Below, piece by piece: positions 37,396 to 48,083 of a stretch of DNA of 64,000 bases; the stretch's first letter is position 1, and every line of letters starts with the position of its first letter. The stretch is from NCBI GenBank assembly GCA_022264855.1, contig JABYQU010000004.1, forward strand, positions 1 through 64,000. Direction: 5' to 3'. The notes beneath the pieces were generated by a model, which saw only the letters and a list, made by a program, of their open reading frames with translations, did no database searches and was not told where the DNA came from. Source of the stretch: Lenzites betulinus (Eukaryota > Basidiomycota > Agaricomycetes > Polyporales > Polyporaceae). The position numbers and the translations under genes are program-made.

Positions 37396-38716
37396 ATGCA
37401 CTTCCTCTCCCTTGCTTCTCTTGCTCTCGTGGCCTCTGGCGCGTCCGCCATCTCCATCCCCCGCGCTCATGTCCATCACGCTCGCATCGACGCTGTGAAG
37501 CCCGCTACTTACGCCGAGGGTTACCTGGAGGTCCGTACTCATCCCCCTCACACGTCGTTGCTTGCTCACCCTTTTTTGCAGCTATACAGCACGTACCACA
37601 GCCGGTACCTCGCGCTCGACTGCGAGAGCCAGCACGGCAAGCCCTTCTTCGACGAGTGCTGCCACCCCATGCTGGTCAGGATTTTCCGTGTTCATCATGT
37701 CGATCCACCATCTCATTGTTCCTTGTTCAGGCGACGGAGACGCTCGCGAAGAACCGCGCCCCGCAGTGCAACCCTGCCAACCTCGTCTCGTCCTCTGCCT
37801 CTGTCGCCTCTCACTCTGCCACCGCCTCATCTGCCCTCCCCTCCGCCACTCAGCTCTTGAGCACCGGCGATGGCGATGACGATGACTGCGATGACGAGGA
37901 CGACGAGTCGACGTCGACCGCTGCCTCCGCTGCTCCCTCAGCCACCGCGGACGACGACGATGAGGACTGCGATGACGAGGACGATGAGTCGAGCTCTGTT
38001 GCGCCGTCCACCACGCACGCCTCCTCGACCCACGCTTCTCCCATCGCGGCGCCCGCCACGGCGCCTGCCACAACTTCGCAGGCACCCGCCACCACGTCCA
38101 AGGCGCCCGTGACCACGCATGTGTCCTCCACCCCCCTGCCTAAGACGACCGAGACCCACTCCGCCACTCCTTCGTCCACGCACACTCCGACATCCACCAA
38201 GGCGACCGCCTCGCCCACGTCCACGTCCAGCTCCGACAACGGCCCCTTCACTGGAAAGTAAGTGCCCATATATCCAGCTCTTATGTAGGCGGATCCTTAC
38301 GCTGCGCCTGATTTGCAGCGCTACGTTCTACTTCCAGCACAACACGGCCGGTGCTTGCGGTGCCGTGAACCCTGACAGCGCCTTCATCGCTGCCATGCGT
38401 GAGTCTGACTGCGCTGCCTCGGGTTCAACTGCTGATAGGCCATGATAGAAACCGAGCGTTACGGCAACCTTGCTGCCAAGTCCTCTCTCTGCGGCCAACA
38501 GGTCCAGATCACCAACAAGAACAACGGGAAGACGGTCACCGTCACCATTGCCGATGCCTGCCCCACCTGCGGCGGTCCCAACGACATCGACTTGTCCCAG
38601 GGTGCCTTCGACCAGATTGCCACCGAGGAGGAGGGCGAGGTTCCCAGTACGTGTTGTATCTCCAAACGCCACTCGCGATACTGACCGCCTGTTCAGTCAC
38701 CTGGAAGTTCCTCTAA
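37396..38716 (+). CDS. Secreted expansin-like (double-psi beta-barrel) protein
   Basis: Six exons (37396-37530, 37582-37674, 37731-38257, 38319-38398, 38449-38646, 38697-38716) give 350 residues. A signal peptide (MHFLSLASLALVASGASA) is followed by a short N-terminal region with Cys residues, then a Ser/Thr-rich linker of about 180 residues with two acidic clusters (DDDDCDDEDDES and DDDDEDCDDEDDES). The C-terminal domain is a barwin/RlpA-like double-psi beta-barrel: ATFYFQHNTAGACG, then CGQQVQITNKNNGKTVTV, then VTIADACPTCGGPNDIDLS, ending WKFL. In fungi such proteins are secreted, some are expansin-like and loosen or bind plant or fungal cell walls; no catalytic activity is claimed. The Ser/Thr linker is probably O-glycosylated. 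Neighbour spacing is ordinary. Confidence 0.85.
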
Positions 38717-39320
38717 AGGGCACGCGCTCCGCGTAGCTTTCCTGCCCCCCGTTTCATTTCAGTCTCTGTTCCGTTTTCATCTCTGCATATTGCTCTCGGT
38801 CCGGGGCGAGCCCCCTTCTCCCTGCGTAGCGTACCGTCTGGCGTTGATGACCGCGAAGAGGCGACACGAACCTGACGACCCCGGTGGCGGAAGACTCGCA
38901 CTCTCGCTGCTCATCACCACGATACGCGCCGCAGCTCTGCACTTCACCCATTCCTGTGGAACCTATTAGCTGCTGTCTGGTGCATATAGCTCTTTTATAC
39001 TTAAAGTTATCGCGTTATGCGCTTTCTGCGTTGATATATTTGTCTGCCATGCTCGTTGCACGTCCAAATTGTGCGCATATATGTGACGAAACCGACGAAA
39101 ATGAATCGGGACAATATTGAGTGCATACAAGCTCGACGCGATCGCGATCTGCCGACGCGAGACGCGACAGTGACGTCGACGGAAATGCACCGATCTCTGG
39201 CCGCGCCGGCCGGCGACGAGTACTATAACTTGAACCACGTCCTCGAATGCCTCAACTTCGTCTCTCGCTGTGACTTTACCAGTACTGTAAACCCTCCCGC
39301 ATAACCGGCACCACGCAACC
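38717..39320. other. Intergenic region
   Basis: 3' flank of the expansin-like gene and promoter of the next gene. No exon is seen. Confidence 0.5.
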
Positions 39321-40721
39321 ATGCAGTCCGCCGCAGTGCAGAAGATACTCGTCATCGGCGGCAACGGCTTCGTAGGTGCGCACGCCGTGCTGCACGTCCC
39401 CCGTCGCACGCTCACGAACGGCACGCAGGCTCCGCGGTCTGCAGAACCGCCCTCGCGCGCGGGATGCAGGTCGCCAGCGTCAGGTGCGTCGTCCCGCAAC
39501 CTCTACTTACCCTCGAGTGCCACCGCTGAAGTGAACACATCCCCGACCCGCCACAGCCCATCCGGCAAGCCCTGGCAGACACCAAAAGGGCACACGCCCG
39601 CCTGGGTGCACAAAGTGCGCTTCTCCCCCCTCCCCTCCCCTCTTCTCGCGCACACGCTCACGCGTCCCTCTACTTACACAGGTAGAATGGCACCAGGGCG
39701 ACGCGCTGCGCCCCGAGACGTACGCGCACCTGCTCCCGGGGACGACCGCGGTCGTGCACACGATCGGGACGCTGTTCGAGAAGGCGGGCGGCGCGTACAA
39801 GGGCGCGCTGCGCGCGGGGAGCGTGCCGCGCTTCGCGGGGGCGCTCGCGGGGGCGGTCGGAGGGGGCGCGTCGGGGAACCCGCTGGAGCGCGAGGAGGTG
39901 GGAAGGGAGGGGAGCTATGCGTTGATTAATCGGGATACTGGTGCGTGGTGGGCGTGCTCTACGCTTAAGTTGGTCGGAGGGTTGCTGACAGCTTGCTCAT
40001 CTCATTTCATCTCATCGGCCGCGCCCCCTTCGTTCTTACGATCTTATGAACTATGAACACCCTCGCACCCTCCGCCCCGGCCCGTGCACAACGCAGCGCT
40101 GACGGTGTGCGAGGCGTTCATGAACTCGACGCCCCAGGTCGAGCTCGCCGGCCCCCGCGCGTTCATCTACCTCTCCGCGGAGGACTGCGGGCGCCCCGTC
40201 ATCCCCGCCGGGTACATCGAGACGAAGCGCGAGGCGGAGGCGGGCATCGAGCGCATGACCGCCGCGAACCCCAACTTCCGCGGGGTATACATCAGACCAT
40301 GTACGCCGCCCCCGCCCTTTCACACTTCCCGGCGACCCCGCGCTGACCCGCACGCGTAGCGCTGATATACCACCCGCACCTACGGCCGATCATCTCGCCC
40401 GTCGCGGCGCTGCTCGACCTCTCCGCAACGCTGCACGCAAAAGCGCCCGCGGGGTTCCCCACGCCAGGCGCGGTGCTGCGCACGCTGGGCGGGCTGCTGC
40501 CGCGCCCCGCGCACGCGACGCTCACGCCGGACTCGCCGCTGCACGCGCTCGCGCGCGCGCTGACGATCCCGCCGATACACGCGGACCACGTCGCGGAGGC
40601 GGTGTGCATCGCGGCGGATGTTGGGCGGGCGGACGTGCGCGGGGCGTATGGGGTTAGGGAGATGCGGGAGCTTATTGGGTGGGCGGGGAAGGGCGAGCGG
40701 GGGGCGGCGGTGCATGTGTAG
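39321..40721 (+). CDS. COQ11: Mitochondrial NAD(P)-binding protein, COQ11/YLR290C type
   Basis: An atypical short-chain dehydrogenase-like protein of the ubiquinone-biosynthesis complex in yeast. Six exons (39321-39375, 39429-39483, 39557-39614, 39682-39940, 40097-40300, 40360-40721) give 330 residues. The Rossmann fold opens with KILVIGGNGFVGSAV (GGxGxxG). Family signatures follow: SPSGKPWQTPKGHTPAWV, VEWHQGDALRPETY, VVHTIGTLFE, FIYLSAEDCGRPVIPAGYIE and YIETKREAEAGIE (the YxxxK pair), then GVYIRPSLIYHPH and SPVAALLDLSATLHAK. Intron four (156 nt) is longer than usual. There is no obvious N-terminal presequence beyond a few residues, so mitochondrial targeting is inferred from the family. Confidence 0.82.
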
Positions 40722-41652
40722 TTGGGGCTCAGGTCGGTGAGTAGTGTGGTGGCGGTAGACTCGCGTTTAGAATCGTTGCGCTCAGTGTTGCTGGTATCTC
40801 CGACCGCAAGCTTGTAAGGAGTGCCGCAAGCCACGACCAACGAAAACACGCGCGATTCCACAACATGAGACGGGATACATGGGCATCCGCGCTCCGTGTA
40901 TATGAGTTCTTCTCGAGGCTAGATGCGCGCGCACAGTCTGCATTGCCCCCTATTTCTTGTTAGCCTTCCCACCCGATGACGAGCTTGAGGCACGCGCGAA
41001 AATCGAACGTGCCTTCGCAGCTTTAAGGGGAATGCCATAAGCGTTTCGTGCGCATAGTTGTGTAGTACACTCCTGAAACATTCGACATTTGTCGCACCGA
41101 TGGTACGTAGTAAGGATCCTCAACATCACAGCCCATCGCAGTCGCGCTCACTGCGCGCGACGCCGAGTGTATGCGCAAGCGCAACCCGTAGCCAGGTGTG
41201 CCTCGCCGACTCTGGAATGGAGTGGCCTGACAAATATATGGGGGGAAGGGGCGCCTGGGAAGGGACGATCGCGTGACGGGCAGCTGCCGACGTTGGGGAG
41301 CCGGCAAGCGCGTCCTCGCCCAAAGTCAAAAGATAGGAGCGTTCCCGCTTACCCCCGCGCGCTGCTCCCCCTCCCTCCCGGCTCTTCTTCGTGCTGCGTC
41401 GTAGGTTCTCTCTCTCCCTGCCCTGCCCTCGCCCCGCCGTCGACGCCCAAGAACACATCCGGGATCAGACAGAGCGGACCAGGATCGCGGACGCTACCTC
41501 TTGTCGAATCGCACACGGCCAATTGCGTTTCCCTCTCGAATTCCGTGCGCGCGTGCGACATTGACAAGCAGTAGCGAGTCGAGTCTCAGCCTGCAGAACG
41601 TTCCCCCGCAATTCTTTAGTCGCCGTAATACACCGTACACAATACTCCAGTA
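40722..41652. other. Intergenic region
   Basis: No supportable exon. Pyrimidine-rich sequence near 41360-41440 fits the leader of the kinase gene that follows. Confidence 0.5.
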
Positions 41653-43041
41653 ATGTCGTCGCTGCCGGTCCCGCTTTTCCTCCGGCCAAGCACCTCCCGG
41701 CGGCTCTTCACCGCCGCGGCGTCGTCGTCGCCGCACGCCGGCCCCTCGACATTGACCTCCACCGCGAGGGTGAAGAGGACGAGTACGAGCACGCAGGGGG
41801 CGCGCCGGGGGATTAGCCAGTCGGTGGCGCAGCAGAAGGCGCTCCCGTTCGCGCTGAGCACGACGCGCGCGGAGACCGCGCCCGCGCAGGATGTGCCGGG
41901 CTCGGGGAGGATGTTGCGGATGATCATGTTCGGTGCGTTCTTGAGTGCTTGAGGGGCATGACGTCGTGGGCGTCTGCCTCTGGTATCTGGAAATCAAGAC
42001 TGACATCTTGGGTGCACGTGTGTAGGGAAGCCTGGGGCGGGCAAGGGTACCCTCACGGCGCGGCTGGTGAAGAAGTACGAGATCGTGTCGATGTCGACTG
42101 GGGACCTCCTCCGGCAGCATATAGCTGAGAAGTGCGTAGCACCGCTTATGACAGACGGAGATCGTGTGTTCACGCGGGTTTTTTTTGGTGTATGCAGGAC
42201 GGAGGTTGGCCAGCTCGCGGAGTCGATCGTCGCGTCGGGCGGTCTTCTACCGGACGACATCATGCTCAAGGTTGTGACAACCAAGCTCGACTCGCTACAA
42301 AATAGAGTAAGCGTCCATATCATCGGCTGCCAAGCGCGCTCCTTCTGCAGAAAGCTTATACACTATCGGACGCAGCACTGGATCCTGGACGGCTTCCCCA
42401 GGACGCTCGGCCAGGGGAAGCTTCTCGACGCGCACCTAACGTAAGTACTCCTCCGCCCACGACCGGAGGGACGCCGTGCTAAACGCCGTGCAGCACGAAG
42501 GGCACGCCGCTGAGCCTCGTGGTGAACCTCGACGTGCCGGACAGCGTCATCCTGAGTCGCATCTCCGACCGCTGGGTGCACCTGCCCTCAGGGCGCGTGT
42601 ACAATCTGTCGTACAACCCGCCCAAGGTCGCCGGGCATGACGACGACACGGGCGAGCCGCTCACCAAGCGGCCGGACGACAACCCCGTGCGTACCCCCAT
42701 TCCCTTCCCTTCTTCTTCGTCTCCCCTGCCGCCCACGCTGACATCCGCCCATCCGGCAGGAAATTTTCGCGCGCCGGCTGGAGCAATTCTACGCGTCGAC
42801 CTCGCCGCTGCTCGCGCACTACAGCGCACAGGCGCAGGCGACGACGCGGCTCGTGACGCTCGCGGGCTCGACGTCGGACGAGATCTGGCCGCAGCTCGAG
42901 GGCGTCGTGCGCGCGCACTTCGCGGCGGTGCGCGAGCGCGGGGAGGCGAAGCGGCGGCATAGCCTGTCGGACGCGGTGCTTGCGCAGCGCGAGCAGGAGC
43001 GGCGGGAGACGGGGAAGGGTGCTGTGTTGCAGCGGGCTTAA
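41653..43041 (+). CDS. ADK2: Mitochondrial GTP:AMP phosphotransferase (adenylate kinase 3 type)
   Basis: It catalyses GTP + AMP to GDP + ADP in the mitochondrial matrix. Six exons (41653-41932, 42026-42131, 42198-42306, 42376-42440, 42494-42686, 42760-43041) give 344 residues. The P-loop is [15 protein letters not shown] (residues about 89-103), then [14 protein letters not shown], the DGFPRT motif in [12 protein letters not shown], and a LID domain without zinc cysteines: [19 protein letters not shown], as in eukaryotic AK3. [17 protein letters not shown] is the C-terminal CORE helix. The first 88 residues are basic and Ser/Thr-rich ([17 protein letters not shown]), a mitochondrial presequence, longer than usual for the family. 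GTP rather than ATP preference is taken from the subfamily. Confidence 0.92.
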
Positions 43042-43307
43042 GTGGGGTTTGTGCGGGAGTGCGGTTGGGTGCGGGGTTTGTGCTTGAGGCTGGGATGTGG
43101 TTCATGCTTGTTTACGTGTGTGCTGATGGATTTGTGCTGTATACCTACGTTCGTTTTACTAGTCTTTGCGCTGTTGAATAGATTTGCTGCTTTTGTTTTC
43201 GCTCTTTCGTGGATTGTACAAGTGAGATTTTTTCAGTCCGGTGAAAGATGCATGGATAGCAGTGCGTCTGTCTAGTGTTACCTCAAAGCGTACCTGTGCG
43301 GTAATGG

Positions 43308-44418
43308 TCAGTTCAGGAATAGTTTGAAGGCAAAGAGAGCAAACATTTTAACATCATACAGTCCTTCTGGGAAGCCGAGTTGTATCTGTTCGTGGATGAT
43401 CTGCAAACCAGCCTCTGCAAACGCCTCCTTCCACGCCAGATCCGACCTGCACACACCAACAATCATCAGCATCCCCTACGCCCCACCACAACGAAAACCG
43501 CAAACTGACCTCGTCAAACTCGAATCGCTCTCATCAAACACTGCACGAGGCCCCCCATCCTCCGAGCACAGATTCTCCTTCACGACAATAAGCCCCCTCT
43601 TCGGATCCCGCAGCGCCGCCCTGCTCCGCCGGAAGAACGCAACGAGGTCCGGGTCGCTCAGCGCGCCCAGACACCACTGGCACATCACCACGTCGAACCC
43701 CGAGTCCATATCCCCCACGTCCACGTCCGCATCCACCTTCCCCGCCCCGTCCCCGCCGTACCCCACGCGCCCGAGCACGCGTCCCGCCGGGCGCGCGGGG
43801 TCGAAGTCCTGCAGCGTCGCCTGCACGAAGGTGACGCTCGTGCGGCGCTCGCGCACGCCCTTCCACGGGACCGCCATCGGGTTCTCGTCGAGCGCGATCG
43901 ACGCCGAGGCATCGGCGGATTCGGACGCGCGCCCGCGGCGGAGGGCCTCGATGATGAAGGGCTCGCAGGGCTCGACGAGGAGCACGTCGGCGAAGAGGTG
44001 GAGGAGGACGTCGGAGGTGACGCGGCCGACGCCGGCGCCGACGTCGAGGGCGCGGGTGCGGCGTGCTGGGTTGGTGGGCGCAGGGGCGGTGCTGAGTGGG
44101 CGGATGGCGGAGGGGACGGTGCAGAGCTCTGGGAGGAGGTACATGAGGAGTTGGCGGGTGCCTAGGGCGTCCACTCGGGGTAAGGTCTGTTGCAACAGAT
44201 TTCAGCGTGTGGTAGGCTTTATTTTGGAAGAGAGATGGGTTACTCCGTTGCCAAAGCCGCCTGCAGAAAGATATTATTCAGGCTGAGCGGAGGAAGAGGA
44301 GGCGAGCGCGCCTACCGAGGACGCCGTCGTAGCTGGCGGGCTGCGAAGCCCAGTACTTGATGCCCTCCTCGACATCGGGGTCAGGCAGAACAGGCTCGTC
44401 TACGCTCGGTGCACCCAT
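43308..44418 (-). CDS. TAE1: N-terminal Xaa-Pro-Lys protein methyltransferase
   Basis: This AdoMet enzyme family methylates the alpha-amino group of proteins that begin X-Pro-Lys after Met removal, chiefly ribosomal proteins. Four exons (44418-44316, 44260-44244, 44186-43510, 43446-43308) give 311 residues. Landmarks: YWASQPASYDGVLGGFGNG (the conserved N-terminal substrate-site segment), SAM motif I as RALDVGAGVGRVT, motif with LVEPCEPFI, and VVMCQWCLGALSDPD with RGLIVVKENLC. A low-complexity Asp/Val-rich insert (DADVDVGDMD) sits between motifs and lengthens the protein compared with the usual 230-260 residues. Exon 2 is 17 nt. It is convergent with the kinase and divergent from CSM3 (169 bp apart). 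Confidence 0.87.
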
Positions 44419-44587
44419 CGCTGCCAAATAGTCTAAGGACAAGGTTAGGCTCGACGACCGCGGCGATCAGCTCGCGATCGACGCGTGACATAAATGAGGC
44501 GTGACCGAGCGCGCTGGGGCGACGTGACGGGGGTGACCGACGCGTCTGTGGCGCGTGCAGACTCGAGGTTTGCGACGAGAGACGACG

Positions 44588-46128
44588 ATGGCCTCGCTCG
44601 ACGACATCTGGGACATCCCCGCAGAGCCCTCCTCTGCACGCAAACCCTCTCCTGCCCCTTCCACCGGAAATGGCGGCGCTGGCGGGTCCTCTCCTGCCCC
44701 TCCCAGACGCACCGGCTCCTCACGTCCGCTCTTCTTCGATTCCGACTCCGATAATGAGGGGCAGGCGGCGTCCACCTCGCGCTACGCCTCCAAGACGAAT
44801 TCCAAAAAGACAGACATAGATGCCTTCTTCGACGACCTCGACGATCCCGAGACCCAGTTCCAGGACCTCGCGCCATCACTCGACGTCGATGCCCTGAAGC
44901 GCCAGGCTAACGCGAAGCTCGCTCTTACGCCGCACCAAATCCTACCAAGCAGCTCGCCGCCGCGCGACTTGGGGGACGAAGAGTCGGGCGCGAAGGGGCG
45001 GGCGGGGGATAGGAAGACTAGGGGTCGCGATGACCCGGTCACGAAGAGGAAGCAGCGGCCGCGTCTGGACGAGGCGCGTCTTGTGGGTCCCGATGGGATG
45101 CCCGCGCTCGTGAAGCAGGCGAAGGACTTCAGGCCGAAGGGGAAGGGTCACGAAGTATGTATCCTCCGTCCGAATCTACACATAGCGTACTATGCTCATA
45201 GCATCCCACCATGCACAGCTGCAAGATCTGAACAGGCTCATGAACGTATACCAGTTCTGGGCACACAAACTCTACCCTAACACGCAATTCTCCGACACGG
45301 TCGAGCGCGTCGAGAAGCTCTGCCACTCCAAGCGCATGAACGTGCGTATCATCTTCACTTGCCCCTTCCATCCCAGCTCACCTCCCGCCACAGGTCGCGC
45401 TCAGCGTCTGGCGCGACGAAGCCGAGGGCATCGTGCCCGGCCGCCAGATCCCCGGCGAGGACGACCCGCTCTTCTCCGACGACGACAACAACAGCGGCTC
45501 GGACAACGAGAACGCCAACGCCGACGTGCCCGGGGACGCGCGCGAGGTGCCCGTCGCGACCGACGACGAGCGCTCCTCCCCCGCGCGCACCCTCCCGCCG
45601 TCCTCGCCCTCGTCCGGCGCGTCCTCGCTCGGCGCGCTCGACGAGGACTTCGACATCGACGCGATGATCCGCGAGGACGAGGCCGTGCGCCTCGCGGGGC
45701 CGCCCCCGGGAACTTTCGACGCCGCGCCTGCTGCCGCTGGGGCAAGTAGGTATGGGGTGCCCGCGAAACCTGGAGCGGGATCGGGCGCGGCAGGGGACGA
45801 GGAGGAGGACGCGGCGATGTGGGACGCGGTGATGGACGACTTCCCGGACGAGCCGTATGTCGCGCCGGCGCGCCAGGCGCAGCCGCCGCCGCCTCAGGAG
45901 GACGAGGATATGGATGAGGATATGTGGGACGTGGTGCGCGAGATGGAGGCGGCTCCTGCTCCTGCTGAGACGGCTTCCGCTGCACCTCCAGCTGTGCCAG
46001 TTGAGTCTGGTGGTGGTGAGGCAGAGCTTGTCGAGCCTGGCTCGTCCTCGTCGGCGGGTGCGGTGGTGGGCGTCGACCCGTCTCGGAAGGCTACGAACGA
46101 CGAGGGGTGGGACGAGATGTACGCATAG
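44588..46128 (+). CDS. CSM3: Replication fork protection factor Csm3/Swi3 (Tipin)
   Basis: Partner of Tof1/Swi1 (Timeless) in the fork protection complex, which stabilises stalled replication forks and promotes sister-chromatid cohesion. Three exons (44588-45154, 45219-45341, 45394-46128) give 474 residues. The Swi3 domain is at about residues 150-230: ARLVGPDGMPALVKQAKDF, then LMNVYQFWAHKLYPNTQFSD and ERVEKLCHSKRM. The N-terminal segment MASLDDIWDIP resembles other fungal Csm3 starts. Acidic/Ser-rich disordered regions flank it (FDSDSDNE). A long acidic, Pro-rich tail contains DEDFDIDAMIREDE and MWDAVMDDFPDEP, similar to the replication-protein-A-binding helix seen in Tipin; that assignment is inferred. 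Confidence 0.88.
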
Positions 46129-47045
46129 CATGTTCAATTGGAATTTACTGCCTTCTTTCAATTCTACCGCATCTTCTGGTGGATGCTGCGACCACCCGTG
46201 TGCGCGCCTTCAAAAACGCAACTGCGCAGTCAAGGATCCGCCGTCCAAGGGGTACAAGGCAGGTGCCACAACCTGTGGTTTTCACAGGTTATGAGCCCTG
46301 ACTTGGGACCCCTCGCACGATATTCGAACGCCCGGCGCGACGCGTGCGGGGCCGCATCGGTACCCTCTGCCTGCCCCCGCGTTCCTGCAGATTGTCGGGA
46401 CTCGGGGCGATGTAGACCGCTGAGCTACCCGCGGATATCATCCTGGTATCCATCGACGGTAATTTATCCTTGAAACCGTACGTTTTTTTCACGCATGAAT
46501 CAAGCAAAGAGCATCACAAACTCATTCAGATACACCCATACTCATAGGCCAAGCACGGACGAGGCAGGACGAGACGAGCTAGTAGCTACTATACAGACGA
46601 CTCAGCACTGGGTCATATATGATACACTGGTACGTAGGTAGGTAGGTATGTAGGTAAGTAGCCAAGACGATTCATCGGGTACGTAAGTAAAAGACAGTCG
46701 GGTAGTAAGTAGTAGAAGTAGCCAAGCATCATGATAGCAGAGGAGCAAAGTAGGGTAGCATATGAGAGTCGAGACAGGCGGAACCAACTTGGGAGAAGCA
46801 GCAGCAGAGCGGGGACGGGGACGTATAGTATGGTATCGTACGTGGTATATATACACGAGAGGCACTGGAGAGTCAGGAGGTAATACGGGGATATACCAAG
46901 TTGAAATCAAATGAGAGCGGAGAAACGCCTGCGATGGATGACTGTTTTGCGACGAGGGACGAGTGACCGAGGGTGGACCGGGGCGGGTCCTTTTTCACCA
47001 CAGACACGACTTGCGGGAGCAAAAAATCTTCGAGCCCGTTCGAAC
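46129..47045. other. Intergenic region with GTAG microsatellite
   Basis: A GTAG/GTAGGTAG microsatellite lies at about 46630-46665. Near 46320-46450 a minus-strand sequence carries tRNA-like A and B boxes but does not fold as a tRNA. No protein gene is seen. Confidence 0.5.
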
Positions 47046-47733
47046 CTAATCGAACTGGAGGAATCCCTTGATGACCTGGAGCCTGGAGAGGTACCGGCGG
47101 CGAAGGGCAGCGAGCAGGACCTGCATCGCACGTCCCAATCAGCGAAGTTCGAACAGAACGCGTCGACGCGCTGCCGACGTGAACACTCACCACCGCGACC
47201 GCCGCGAGCTTCAGCCCTGCAGGCGTCGTCTCGCGCGGGGTGTCAGGCCCAGGAGCCGCCTGCGGTTCGGGTTCGTGCTCGCCGTCCGCCAGCACGAAGG
47301 GCTCGTCGTCGTACGGCGAGGCGTCGTCGTCGGGGGCTTCAACGCACACATTGCCGCGTGGCAGCTACAGTCAACAGACACGTTCAATATCAAGCCCAAC
47401 AACCCAAGGAAACACCCAAGCCGAAAAAATGCCACATACCGGCTGCACGACGGGCTGCTCATCCTCCCACACGGGGTCCTCCTCATAGCGGCTCTCCAGC
47501 GGGTCCTGCGACGTGTCCGCTCGTCCGTCCACGCGTGAGCACGATAGAAGGGGGGCAACGACACGTACGGTGAGCCGCTCCTGGCAGGTGGCGCGGCCGA
47601 ATCGCGGGTAGGGGTGGTAGCGGCCGACATGCGACGCGCGGTACGCGGGGAGGCGCAGCGAAGGCGGGCTGCGGGGCTTGGGGGCAGATAGGACGGACGC
47701 GATGGAGGGGTAGGCGGGATCGACGCGCGGCAT
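47046..47733 (-). CDS. Small unrecognised protein, paralog 1 of a duplicated pair
   Basis: Four exons (47733-47569, 47505-47440, 47364-47191, 47120-47046) give 159 residues. The N-terminus is PAYPSIASVLSAPK, then a conserved core RLPAYRASHVGRYHPYPRFG, then ESRYEEDPVWEDE; an acidic variable middle follows (DDDASPYDDEPF), and a basic C-terminal helix (ALRRRYLSRLQVIKGFL). Sequence and all intron positions match the gene at 52253-52887. I do not recognise the family. Its small size, lack of membrane helices and lack of a signal peptide suggest a cytosolic or nuclear protein. Confidence 0.72.
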
Positions 47734-48014
47734 GAAGAATTATATTGAGGTAGACGGGTAATGTGGAGCGTGAAGACGGCGAGAATAACAGGAGGGGAGC
47801 GAAGAGAAGAAGAGAGGTGGTCGTGGCAGACGTAGGAATTCGCAGTGAGCAAAGTGGGAGCGGGATGGGGGTGGGGGTGAAAAGGGGAAAGAGGTGGGAG
47901 GAAAGTCGCGCGCCCTTAAACGAGGCGAGGACGCGAAGCAGCGCAACTCGGGGAGCGACCCTGGCGACGGTGAACCTCCGTTAGCTTGTATGATGCGACT
48001 TTAACCCCCGCTCC

Positions 48015-48083
48015 GCCCGACTCGACGCACCCCGCCGCCCGACTCGACGCACCCCGCCGCCCGACTCGACGCACCCCGCCGCC
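48015..48083. repeat. 22-bp unit repeated three times in tandem
   Basis: The unit CCCGACTCGACGCACCCCGC plus CG occurs at about 48016, 48038 and 48060 with an exact 22-bp period and no differences seen. Confidence 0.9.

Noticed and set aside
46315..46455. Minus-strand tRNA-like sequence with TAGCTCAGCGGTCTA and a GTTCGAAT box
   Set aside because: The A-box part fits a tRNA, but the D stem and acceptor stem do not pair and the distance to the B box is too long; at most a relic.
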